Shown piece after piece: positions 11,501 to 23,000 of a stretch of 64,000 bases of DNA. Source of the stretch: Botryotinia globosa (Eukaryota > Ascomycota > Leotiomycetes > Helotiales > Sclerotiniaceae); assembly GCA_014898425.1 (NCBI GenBank), contig RCSZ01000016.1:186001-250000 (forward strand), given 5' to 3'. The position numbers and the translations under genes are program-made. A model generated the notes under the pieces. It was not told where the DNA came from. It saw only the letters and a program-made list of their open reading frames with translations, and searched no databases. Each line of letters begins with the position of its first letter. The first letter of the stretch is position 1.

Positions 11501-13955
11501 ATGAGACCAGATTCTTGAGGTTTTCGGATGACCAATTTACAAGACTCGCGTCCAATCGTTATTTTTTGGATTGCACTTGCTTTGATAGAGAAATCTGAAA
11601 TGATCTCCTTATCTTTCACAAGTCTAATCACTCCAGATTTATCCAGACTCAGGCACCGGTTCTGCATTTGACCTGGCCGAAGCCAATAAATCGTTGGTGA
11701 AAAGAGGCTTTCGACCCTGAAAGAATTCCTGCGGTCCCGTTGTTGCAACTTTTGGTCGTCAAATATATCGCTGGCCCATTTCGTCATGTCACCCCTTCTA
11801 TCAAGGCTCGATTCCATGTCGATATCATCCTCACCTTCATTGTAATTGACTTCCGGGTTCTGCAGTAGTTTGTTGGTCCGCTTCACATGCGGTACCTCGG
11901 GTGGGTTTCCTTGCGAGAGCTCATCCTCGCTACCGTCCTCTAGTTTCACCTCTCCCAGTACACGTCTCTTTTGTACAGAATTGGATGGAATGCGCCTTTC
12001 GAGTTGCGAATTTGAGACGTAGGACGATTTTTGGAGCTCGCTTGCTCTCGAACGTGGAGCTTGGTGTGCGGTTGCGAGGTGTGAATTGCCACTAGACGGA
12101 ATTACAACTCGAGGGACAATTTTCGAGGTAGAGTATGGAGCCTGCAGCTCATCTTCTTCATTCGATATAGGGTCTCTGATGTCATCCGGATGTGAATTGC
12201 TTGCAAGTCTCTTAGCGTTGGTGGTCTGTTGTGCTTTAAAGCCAGCGTTTCCGTGAGTATGACCCTGGCTTTCTGAATGGTGGTCAGAGTTAACTTTATG
12301 CCTCTTGCGCTTCTCCTTTCGCGGCTTCACTAAGTCATTGACTGCTTGGTATTCAGCTACGGTGTACGACTCAAAAGCCTTGACTTTTGAGCAAATGCCA
12401 TTTTCTTGGTGAGGCGAGCTATTGTACTGACTCTGTATAGGTATCTGGCTCACAGGTCCCTGACCCTGACCTGCTTCATGCTCAAACTGGTCTGGCCCGC
12501 CGCCTGTTCCTTTGCTTAGAAGTGCTTGCTCTGTTTTTTGCTTCTTGTTTGGTCGTTCAGATTGAAGATTGAAGGGCTCGAATGACCGGGGGTGTGAATA
12601 TGAAGGAGTATTTTGTGCATTTCCCAGTCTATTCACAGGTTTTTTGCCTCCTTGTAGAGCGGGCCTAGTCTTCTAAATGTCAGCTAGAGGACAATGTATG
12701 GGCAGGGTGTCAGAACATACCATCTTTGCACTGATCTCTTTGAATGCTTCGGAAGATTGCGCCGTTCGAGAACTGCAGATTTTCTGCGTTAGTAAAAGAA
12801 CGAACGGTAGTCGAACTACAGAGGAAGTATTGTACATTCGGGTACCGGTATTTTTCCAGTAGCGATTCGCAAACCTCCTATATATTTAGTTAGCATATAC
12901 ACAGTTTTAGGTGCATTCGTCTGCCAAACTCATCATACCACTTGACCGGCTGCACAATCTTGCTTGAGTCCGTATCTCCTTCCTTTGGCACATCATCAAC
13001 CAAAGTTATGGGACTTCAAGGATTAGTTATGCGCCAAACCAAAAAGTGTGTGACTTATGAGTTTTTAAAGTAAGCATACCTATGATCATCTAGCCCATCA
13101 AAATCATTGATGTGTTGAATTATTGACTTTTCGTTATTTGCATTACATACTTCGATGTTCGCAAGATTGGAAACTTTTTGGGAGTGGATGTTCTGCAGGC
13201 AGGCGCGCATCAAATGTTAGCTAAAAGCAGCGGCTAGCCGAGAGATTTCAATGACAGTCAGATAGCGGATAGCCTTGTGGCCGAAATGCGATAAGATTAT
13301 GGCAAAAAGAAGACGACATCAGAAGAAAAAAACTCACATTTGTCTCTGGCTCTTCTAAGTCATCTATATGGGAGATGGAAGTATTGGATACCAATTTTGA
13401 CTCTAAGCTTTTCTGCTGAAACCCTTTGTCTATCCTAACTTCATAGTGTCCATCTGTCTCGGAAATATGTTGAAGATTCATTCGGGGGTGGTAGATTTTT
13501 GAAACCGTTGATTTCGAGCTGATAGATTCAATAGCATCGATGAATGACAGTCTCGGAAGTGATATTTGCGCTCCTTCACTGTTACGCTTTTCATAGATAC
13601 ACTGTTGCTGGGCTGTCCGGTGGATGTTGTTGTTGGTAGTGAAGACTTTTGAGTTTGTTTCGAGAGGTTGAATATCCTCATACTTTATCGAGGTTCTGGT
13701 AATCATCAAGGCTCGCTTCTGAGTGGTTATTTTTGAAGTTACTTCGGCGTCATCAGATTCCGAACCATCCATGACCACAAGATTCAACTCCTGATTCTTC
13801 GAGGGTGGTGCTTCGTAATGTTTGAGAATACCATCTATTTCATCTGCATCAGAGTGCGGAGTTGAGATGGTGCCGTTGTTTGATTCTTCAGAACTTCTTG
13901 ATCTGTTATCGTCCTGGAATTTCCTCCATATCAGCGGCCTGAGAATGGAGTCCAT
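8570..13955 (-). CDS. ulp2: Ulp2/SENP6-7-like SUMO-specific cysteine protease
   Basis: Six exons: 13955-13338, 13192-13080, 13013-12939, 12877-12721, 12672-11393 and 11339-8570, about 1670 aa. All junctions keep frame, and several introns show CTAAC before the acceptor. Residues about 650-750 look like a PH-type beta-rich domain (YWLRPGQMQ through FLESIRLFLKD). The C48 peptidase follows. It has NDNLIMFYLLW, catalytic His near 997 (ENTHWYVAII), Asp near 1158 (ITFDSL), oxyanion Gln and Cys near 1217-1223 (QGNFCDCG). About 160 disordered residues separate His and Asp, as in Ulp2/SENP6-7. The tail carries hydrophobic-acidic motifs typical of SUMO binding (VINISDSQE, SVIDLEKDE, EVMDLTGGDD). The expected role is trimming poly-SUMO chains in the nucleus. 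The start is uncertain: 13955 is the first in-frame ATG, but the frame is open upstream to about 14150, so another 5' exon is possible. An optional 36-nt in-frame intron may exist near 12780-12815. Confidence 0.85.
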
Positions 13956-15558
13956 ACTGCTCAATGGCCGTTCACTTCCTATTTGTTGATTTTCTCTTGG
14001 ATTCCTTGGACAAGTTGTTCTCCCTGAAGGAAATTTGTTAGCGGCGAGTCCATTTCCTTTGAAGTTTGAAGGAGATGATGCACTTTCTCCTTCTGCATAC
14101 ACAAAACTTTGGTTGTCATTCAAGGTTCTGACTTGACAATGATATTCTCTCTAATGGCTTGTTGTCTCTCTGGGTACTTTGGGAGGGAAAGTGCAGTTTT
14201 TGTTCTCGCAAACCTTTGAAGTGGAAGGTTGTAAGGTAAAAGAAGGTGAGAACAAGACACGCTGTCGACTTCCCGAAATAGACAGAAGGTTGAATTGAAG
14301 AACTTCAAGGTAATCTTTTGAAAAGATTTCCTATTCTAGAAACCAAATAGCTTATGAATGCGTGGTTCTCTGGGACTGTCAAAGAGTATTCAAGAAGCAA
14401 AACAGCTGTAGATTTTAACTTATCGCAGACCACGATATTTCTGAAGATTGTGAATTTGAGGATTTGAAGATTAAGCAATTGAGAATGGCAGCAAACCCTT
14501 CGCGTAATGGAATATTGACAGTGAATACTTGCTGTCACTCGACCCGACCGTCTTTCGAGTAAACAGTCCAAATGGGAACATGGTCGAGCACAAGGTTCTT
14601 ATCTTCAATCTGATTTTCACTTTAAAAAGACGCTTTGTCTGTTTACACAGAATCTACCGTAGAGCAACCAAACGCAGTTCCTGGCAATCAATACAAATCA
14701 CCGAGCTGCAGAATCTACTGAAGAGTTTGGCAGTACTGTAACTGAGTCTACTTACATTTCTTGTATCATACATCGCGCAAGGGAAGAGATATAGAGACAA
14801 CGCACCATACATAGGTCAATATAAGTTCACGAAGTGTGTATTGAAAGCATACAAGTTAGCAGGCATGGACTTGTTGATCTCAATACATAACCACTAACCA
14901 ACAAGAGCATATTCAAATCGATTCCTCCAACTTGAAAATGAGAATCTTAAAATACGTCATGATATATAAGAGTACTTGTGCATCAAGCCTTTGATGTTGT
15001 TTTGCTTCACCTGGCCAACGATGTATCCACACCAGCCCTGAATCAAATCTCCCATGGACATCCGTAGGTCGATATCTTGAAGTCTAACTATTTCAAATAA
15101 GAAAGTCACCTGAACATATTTTAATCTTCGAGGAGTTTAAGACCATCTTGAGCTTATAGTCCAGCCTTCCATAAGTTTAGGGCTGCCTTAACCTTCAGAC
15201 TTGTGACCCGGGCCGAAACGGTTTCTGCACAATGGCGTGAATTGAAATTTCTTTGACAGCCCTGACATTGAGGCTCCCTGATCCCCACTCCCAATCCTCA
15301 GTCGCCATCTAATCCAGAGTTGTTTCCATAGGGCTATAGGCTGGTGTTAGTAACAAATATCAAAATCCCTTATCACGGAATACGATGGCAATTGACAGGT
15401 CTTCTCCAAACTGTTGGGTGGTGGATTGTGATTCTTAATACAGCTGTACAGATAAGAAAAGTCGCAATTCAGAGTCATGAAGCACTCTGTCCATCTATCC
15501 TCAGTCTCATTTCCCCTCCATCTACAAAAGCTCTCCCCTCCTTCACCATTATCATCAT
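13956..15558. other. intergenic, possible 5' exon of the SUMO protease
   Basis: From 13956 to about 14150 the minus strand stays open in the frame of the SUMO protease without an ATG. It is either 5' UTR or part of an unmapped exon. From 14160 to 15558 I see no supported gene. The short open frames at 14120-14741 and 15344-15577 lack ATG starts or domains. Confidence 0.4.
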
Positions 15559-16355
15559 CTATTTAGACTCTGGGTAGAGGTCCTCCTTCAAGCTCACACC
15601 TAATTCTTCACGGAGAGGCTTAAGTTCCTCCAAATATTGGTCGTATTGGCCACGGTTCTCGACCTTTGCCTTGATACCTATGTATGATGATGTCAGCCCT
15701 ATACCCCTCCTCAACTATGCCTAGTATCCACCCCACTTGCGAAATGCAAAACAAACAGTACATACCCTCGAAGATTCGTACGGCTGTAGGGTAATCGTTA
15801 ACTCTTCTTGCGGCTTTCAATGCGGCAACGACGACGGATGGGGAAGGTACGAGATCGTAAGCAAAAGCGTTATTGAGGTTTCTCTATACAAGAAAGATCA
15901 TACGATAATTAGCACTCTGTAGATATACGTGTAGAGAACGGGGGGGAGAAAGAAAGTAATAAGGGCTGCACATACCTGGAGCTCGAAAACATCTTGAACT
16001 TGCTCGAATTCCTTCTCATATCTGTCCGGTCATTAGCCAACCTTGGTACTGCATGTTGATCTCCCTTTGGCTGGTTTCGCTTGTGTGGGAAACATGCTCA
16101 AACGCGAGCAATATGCCCCTCCAATTGAAAACCGACATACCTAGCTGTGAATTCCTCGAAACTCTCCTCGTGGTGACCAGCTTCTTGCCCGTCCTTATCG
16201 GCAGACAAACTACGGCTGGTGGTGCTGAAAGAGCTGGCAGAAGTTGCGCTCATTATTGGGGCAGCACGAGGAGTGAAGCTTCGGAGTCCATTGGATCTGA
16301 AAATAGCCGATGGCTGCGCGCGCGTAGCAATACGCAGAATTCTGGTTGACGACAT
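15559..16355 (-). CDS. cox6: cytochrome c oxidase subunit COX6 (COX5A family), mitochondrial precursor
   Basis: Four exons: 16355-16141, 16021-15976, 15883-15766 and 15677-15559, 165 aa. This is a nuclear-encoded structural subunit of respiratory complex IV on the matrix side of the inner membrane. The N-terminal 40-50 residues are rich in Arg, Ser and Ala without acidic residues (MSSTRILRIATRAQPSAIF), a typical import presequence. The mature part starts near ESFEEFTARYEKEFEQVQDV. It continues with the helical-repeat family motifs NLNNAFAYDLVPSP, ALKAARRVNDYPTAVRIFEG and QYLEELKPLREELGV, and ends PESK. The length fits the fungal family. Intron phases agree at every junction. The start is the ATG that opens the presequence. 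I see nothing unusual. Confidence 0.93.
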
Positions 16356-18082
16356 TAGGAAAAGCTGTTGTGGTGAGGTTATTCGGTATTTCGTGGACTT
16401 TCGACGGGTTTGAAGTCAAAATTGCACAGTTTCGACAATTTCCAGACCAAGTCAATCCATGTGCTCTGATTGGTTATGAGTATTGCTTAGTCATAGCCTC
16501 AGCACCCGAGGCCTTGAATATTGTTGATGTCAGGTCATTTCGTCTTTCGAGTACATATCCCACCTCTGCTTACCTGTCTGTATGTTCGCGACACCGGCCG
16601 GTATATTGTTGCTCTTTCCAATATCCCATCTTATATGGTGTTTGATTGATTTTCAAAATGAGTGATTCGGATTCTTAAGAATCATCATAGGCTCAATTTA
16701 TAAGTTAATGGCACTTCTCATGAGTTCAACGCATGAGTGACAGATTCGTCTTGACAGATTTGACAGATTGACTAGACAGTAAGTATCCTGGAGTTTATGG
16801 CTGAATTTCCAGCATAAAGGTCGTCGTCTTCATCTTTGTCATAACACATTACGGCTTTTTTCCTTTCTCGAACCAGTACCCGGTGTTTACTTCCATGTCA
16901 TTTTCGGAAAATACTCTGGAGTATCGAGACTATTCCTGAATATCCCGGTGCGTCTCCCATCTAAGATAATATCAATACGTGATCTTTCAATACAAACCAC
17001 TTTGCCTCCTCCATTGGCAAAATTTCGAAACCTTTATCCGGCTACTATGATACACAGTAAATGAACTAACTTCACGATGAACCGAGGTCATCGTCAACGC
17101 ACAGCATAGCGACATACTCTGTACAGTTTTGTTGGTGCCAAGAGTGTGAATATCGTTTACGAGCTCAAGCTCCATAGCACTCCGAGCATCTCCACACAAC
17201 GGAAAGCAAGGCGGCTTGACCGATTAGCATGGAGTCTATATCGGTGAATCATTGAAGTGTGTGGTAGATAGGTTGTGACTCGCAATCGGTGTTTCTCGAG
17301 CTCTTATTAGACTGTCTGAAGCAGCTTTTACGAAATTCATCAGCCCACGTCCTTCCCAGGTAATAGAGACAGACTATCAGGTTAGAACAAAATCCTCGTG
17401 ATGGCTTTCTGGTAATCTTAATTTTTAATGTTGTATGTTACATATTAGCCCAACTCCTATCAGGGTTTCTAGAAGCGTGTTGACTCGCTAGAAAAAGGGT
17501 TGGGGATATTAAGGCTTGCAGGTGCTTGAGCCGCATCAACTGCCAAAGTACCTACAGATAAGTAGACGATGAAGAATCTACAAAGCATTAGATTCCGATT
17601 CTTTGGTGATTTTGAACACAGGGTAACTTGGGTGATTGCATTCATGTTATGATACTATTTTTAAACTGTCTACGATAGAATGTTGTTCTAGCTACTCGCT
17701 ATGTATATGTCTACCCTCTAGCCCGCCAACTCATATCACCATGTGTCACTGTCTTCTGGTCTGTTCTGTCGCTGCAACCATGTATCCTTACTCGAGCACG
17801 CAATATCATCAAAATGCCATACGACAGATGAAGCTTCCACAGATGAAAGCTTCCACGGAGTAAACCTCTTATACGTGGATGAAAATCCAAGCATGAAAAT
17901 CCAAACATGAAAATCCAAGCATGAAATTGCCAAAACGTTGTTGTGCACATGAATTGGAATTCCTCAGCCAGTAACAATTGATTATGTATTTCCACCTGTG
18001 TCGCTTTGGACAATTCTAAAAGAACCATTGGTTACAGCCAAATGCTTGGAAAAGTCGGTGATGAAACGATATGTAGGAAGAA

Positions 18083-18150
18083 GCATGTAGCATGTAGCAT
18101 GTAGCATGTAGCATGTAGCATGTAGCATGTAGCATGTAGCATGTAGCATG
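18083..18150. repeat. 7-bp tandem repeat, unit gcatgta
   Basis: Nearly ten perfect head-to-tail copies of gcatgta. This is a simple-sequence array in the intergenic DNA about 630 bases upstream of the elongase start codon. Confidence 0.95.
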
Positions 18151-18289
18151 TGAAATTCTTCCAAATCCAATCTCGGTAATATCTCCCCGTTCCCGACCCC
18201 TTTAAGACAAAAAGTGAACTAGTTGACAACTTGACACCTGCAGTTCTTCATCTGGTTTGGCAGGAACACATCAAAAAGGAAACCTTTTC

Positions 18290-18330
18290 TTTCCCTTCCC
18301 TTCCCTTCCCTTCCCTTCACTTCCCTTTAC
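18290..18330 (+). repeat. TTCCC pentanucleotide array
   Basis: About eight copies of ttccc with minor variation. It forms a polypyrimidine tract in the probable promoter or 5' leader of the elongase gene. Confidence 0.9.
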
Positions 18331-18781
18331 TTCAATCTTAAGACATTTCGCATTTCGCATTTCTCACCAAGAAGCTCGTTTTCTAGAATTGTTTTCTCAA
18401 GATCCTTTTAACCTTCCCCCCTCCCCCTCCCCCCAAAATTCTTGTGCATTGTTATTCTTCTCATTAGACTAGACTACCACCGGGGATTCTCCTAAAGGAT
18501 ATTAATTTATTCACTTCCATTTCCTTCATTCGTCATTCCTTCATTCATTAGGGTTTTTAATACTTTTATGTCTTGAATTCATCCAGAGAGATTCACTCAA
18601 TCTTTCGTTGTCATATCTTAATTGGAGAAAGATTGTTGTTTATAAGTTGTCTTTTCGCGCTGTAAATACCTTCTCTAGCGAATTTCCACTTCTTCGAAAA
18701 GAACACGCGACACCTCAATAGCATTGTTGCACATTCAATCAAGGTCAACAATCCATCCATCACACTCGCAGTTTTGTCGTT

Positions 18782-20013
18782 ATGTCGTCAAGTGGATTAG
18801 ATATGAAGGCATTCCCCTTCCCAACAATTGACAAGCCATTCGGTGTGGAATTATGGCCAATCTTCGATAAAGTATTCACCGCGGTGAAGGGCTACCATCC
18901 GCAAGACTTCGATTTCCAACCACGAGTTACACCTATGTCAACATTGAAGGAGAGTGGCTTCACAATTCTGGCATACTACGTAATAATATTCGGTGGAAGG
19001 GAGTTAATGCGAAATCGACCAGCCTTCAAACTGAACGGTCCTTTCATGATTCACAACTTTTACCTTACAGCCATCAGCGCCATCCTTTTGGCACTTTTTG
19101 TTGAGCAATTGGTACCCACAGTTTACAACCATGGTCTTTTCTATGCCATCTGCGATGTCAGAGGTGGTTGGACTTCTCCCTTGGTTATTCTCTACTATGT
19201 AAGTTCTACTAGGGACGAGATCGGATTAATATGAATGATTGTGCGGCTAACACGGATCAGCTCAATTACCTTACAAAATACCTCGAATTGATTGATACCG
19301 TCTTCCTCGTCCTGAAGAAGAAGCCATTGAGTACGTAGCTGCAGCTGCAGCTTTGCGATCCATTCCTTGTATAAATGCTAATATTTTGTGCAAAGCTTTC
19401 CTTCATTGCTATCATCACGGTGCCACTGCTCTCTTGTGTTACACTCAACTTATTGGATTGACTTCCGTGTCATGGGTCCCCATTACCCTCAACCTCATGG
19501 TTCACGTTGTTATGTACTGGTACTATTTCCAAAGCGCGCGTGGAATTCGCATTTGGTGGAAGGAATGGATCACCAGACTCCAGATTATCCAGTTTGTCAT
19601 TGATCTTGGTAAGGCTGCTCAAATCCCCAATCAGCCACATATTACATTTTTCAGCTTGCTAACAGACTCTTCACTTTACAGGCTTCGTTTACTTTGCATC
19701 CTACACCTACTTCACATCAACTTACTTCCCCAACATGCCAAGCGCAGGTCACTGTGCTGGTGAAGAATTTGCAGCTTTCGCTGGTATGGGTATTCTCAGC
19801 TCTTACCTTTTGCTCTTCATCTCCTTCTACTTCGCAACCTACAAGAAAGATGGAAAGCGCCCCACGGGTCGCAAGGCTGCTCGTTCCTTGGTCGATGCCA
19901 AAGTTCCGGATGTCGCCACACTTACACACGGAAAGATCAATGCAAGCCCTGTAAATGCTCGTGCAACAGGCGTAAGCCCAGCTCGTCCAGCGACCCGCTC
20001 CCGCAAGGCATAA
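18782..20013 (+). CDS. ELO-family very-long-chain fatty acid elongase
   Basis: Four exons: 18782-19198, 19261-19330, 19396-19608 and 19682-20013, 343 aa. The product is a multi-pass ER membrane 3-ketoacyl-CoA synthase that condenses malonyl-CoA with a fatty acyl-CoA, the first step of each elongation cycle. ELO hallmarks are in order: [16 protein letters not shown] at about 144-159, the HCYHH histidine box at about 166-170, HVVMYWYYF at about 193-201, and a later hydrophobic [14 protein letters not shown] segment. Several hydrophobic stretches span residues 60-265. The C-terminus is long, basic and Ala/Arg-rich, without an obvious KKXX ER signal. The first intron follows a Tyr codon, and intron 2 splits the Thr just before the His box. 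It is closest in style to fungal Elo2/Elo3 (GNS1/SUR4), which act in sphingolipid acyl-chain synthesis. I cannot assign substrate length. Confidence 0.93.
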
Positions 20014-23000
20014 ATCTGCACTTCGGGATACGACTCTACACAATCGGTACGACCGCGACAGTCGATCCGATTATGCGATAAATGATAATGGATAGTCAAC
20101 TCGCAGCCTCTTTCGAAGCGAGTGCACAAAATTCTTTGAGAAATAAAAATTCTCCTTGTATATTGGTTTTTCTTAGGGGTGGCACGACACACAGTGAGAC
20201 GTGATGTCACTTCTACAACTTTTTATCTGTGTTATGGACAGAAATACACATAAGTAATGAATGCCATTGCAAAGCACATGAAATGATGGGTGGCTTGGGC
20301 GGACCTAGAAAAAGAACAATTCAGATTTCAACAACCCTATTTTAAGACTTAGTATTTCCTTCTTAATATTCGTTTCTTGTACGTTGTAGGGCAATATGGT
20401 TGTTGGTTGTCATTCAATGAGTTAAGATATTGGCGTGTGGGTGTGGTGATCTGGGAAAATGAAGTGAACGATAGCATAATAGACAGACGAAAATTTCATG
20501 AATCATTTACTTGTGTATGGGTGTGCTTATCCTTTGTAATCTGTGATTTTGAACTTGTTGATGGTCATTGAGGGTGGTGAGTTGGAGCACAGAGTGAGAG
20601 TGATGGGAGGACATGAGATTCAAGCCTCGAGGTAGTTAGTTTACTTGACTTGGAGGAGGCTAGTATGTGTGGTGTACGTGGTGTAGAGAAGCTGAAGAGC
20701 TAGCTGTAGGTTTTTACACCTATCATCTAGGTACGATGTCATGCGCGTTTGTTAAGCTTGAGTTTTCTCCCTGTTTCTGATATATGTCTTCACTTGAGAT
20801 ATAGACGGTGATGGATCATGGATCATCGATGGGAGTGATCGAGGATGTTTGTATGGCTTGAGTGAAGATTGTGCTGGCATGTGGGCGCTACATAGGATTC
20901 GTACAGTGTATACAGATTGGCGAAGGGGGGGGTTGGGAATGGGGATGAGTTGTATTATGAATGTGAGGGGGAGGGGGAGGAGAGAAAGGAATGACTTATT
21001 TCTGGTTATTTTGAAGCTATCTATGGTAAGTTGATATTTGAGATGAGTCGAATTTACCAAAATTCAATCCACATCTAAGAGAAATTCAAAAGATCCAAAT
21101 GCTATTCATCTATCGATAGATAGGCAACGTGATTACATATTGCGAGTTGCAACCCCCTCTTGTCTGGAAAGTCCTTGGGTGCTAGAGGGGGTTTGTATAC
21201 GGATAGGTAGGTATTTGGGGATTGGGATGTGACTGAGGGTGAAGAATGGAGACTGGAGACTGGAGAGCACAAAATGATGCTCCGGGTACTCTGTCTGGAG
21301 AAATACTTCTATATCGGGAAAGTATTGGGAAATGAATGTGAGAGGGGATTGAGGAGAGTCTTCTTAGAGGGAAAACACCTTAACCTTTTGGGGAACTTTT
21401 CTCGATTGAGATTAATGGAAATTCACACTAGAGGGATGGAGATTTTGAGAATAGAGCGCTTTCCGCGATGTTGGTTGGTGTTATTGTGCTGTGCGGCGAG
21501 AGCGGCTGATTTGATGATGTACGGACATGTGGATGTGGAGTATGGGGATGTGGAAGCGGGAAGAAGAGTTGGGTTTCGGGTTTGGGATTTGAGGCTTGAG
21601 GTTTAGTGACAACATGTATCGTTCTATGCTGGATGAAGTATTAGATTCTATGTAAACCGTACACACATACATAACAAACTCTACGCAGACATTTCCGACA
21701 CCGTGTTCTCTACAACCAGAATATATGCCAAAGAAGTGTAACCTACAAAATCTCACTCAAGTTACCAACAGCTTCCTGCGCAGTGCCTCATTCAAGTAAG
21801 CATATCTTACATCAAGATCCGAGTCCAACATCCCAGTACCGTGGTTCAGGTACATGTATGTAAACGTATGCTCATGAGATGGCTGCTTATGTTTTACATT
21901 CACGGAGATCATTTTGCCATCGTACTCTTGAGTCTCGAGTCTTTCTTAAACTCCGCTTATGGCTGAGAGATGGTGGCGGTAGGGGCGAGGTGTGCTTACA
22001 TAGGATAAGAATAGGAATAATGACGCTGCTGCTGACTGACGCTATTCAGATCTTATTTTAGTGTCTGGCTCTAGGTTGTATCATGTATAGCATATTGAGT
22101 GTGGAGGGGTGATTCTTGGAAGAGGATTTGTACGTTCAGCTCAGGTCGGTGGTATGGGGTAAGAATACATGGAGAAGAGTTCGAAGGAAGAGGAGAGGAA
22201 TTGAGATGTTAGGTTGGTGATGTCAAAAGATAGAAAGATCGTCATGTGAAATTAGATGTTACATCATGTTACGTTGGACGACAAGGTCGGGGTTCGTGTT
22301 GGTAAGGAAAGACATGGAGGCAGTGATATACATGGAGATACGACGATCAGAAAGGAAACAAACTGTTCCCCTCGCAAGATATTCATAGCACTGATAAGAA
22401 TAATTGGAGTCTATGGAGATAATGATAACCACGAGTGACAAACGAACTAACAATGTCTCTGTTGAATTGTGATGAGCGTTGGGCCCAAAATACCCCCCCG
22501 AGCCCTCCCATTTGTATTCTCAGACACGTTGACGTCAGACCGGAGCTGTTAACGTCAATGTCTTTCATATTTTCCTCAAACTGTTGGAAAGTCTCAGATG
22601 CGAGATCTATGTATAGTTACATAAATCCCCCAATTCTCAGCATGTTGTTCGTAAATTTGTGCCTCCCCATCAAGGTGGGCTGATGATGGTGACAAATATG
22701 TAATACCGCATGTGAAAAAAAATTCAGGAAATACAAACGTTGTATCCAGAAATACACAGGTGCTGATATCCAATGATACACGCAGAAACAAAAAGTCAAG
22801 CAATCAAGCAATCAGGCACTCGCCCGTCATCTTGCATGGGTTATGTTAGGGTTGAACTCTGCTTCCACCCAATGCTCCAAAATGTGATTGGTGAGCATGT
22901 CGAGGCAGGCCCTGCGTACAGTACATTGCCGAAGCCAAGGCGATAAGTCGTAAATGCATAGAGTATCAATATGGTATCGGGATATATTTTCCAAGTGGGT

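Larger units (their letters stand above)
16356..18781. other. intergenic, with ELO promoter and leader at the right end
   Basis: No supported gene. It holds short direct repeats of an 'aaaatccaagcatg'-like unit at about 17878-17925, a 7-bp tandem array at 18083-18150 and a TTCCC array at 18290-18330. The last 450 bases are rich in pyrimidine tracts and are likely promoter and 5' leader of the elongase at 18782. A minus-strand frame at 16987-17199 looks mildly protein-like, but I could not extend it. Confidence 0.45.

Noticed and set aside
11353..12636. Separate gene starting at 12636
   Set aside because: The apparent start codon is GTG, not used in fungal nuclear genes. Splicing joins this frame to exons on both sides.
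13248..14123. Independent 291-aa minus-strand gene
   Set aside because: Its apparent start is TTG. A GTGAGT donor at 13337 and in-frame exons downstream make it the 5' part of the SUMO protease.
18083..18150. Possible CRISPR-like array
   Set aside because: It is a spacerless 7-bp tandem repeat in a eukaryotic genome.
21229..21606. 125-aa plus-strand frame
   Set aside because: No ATG in good context with a domain, biased composition, and overlapping frames on the opposite strand.
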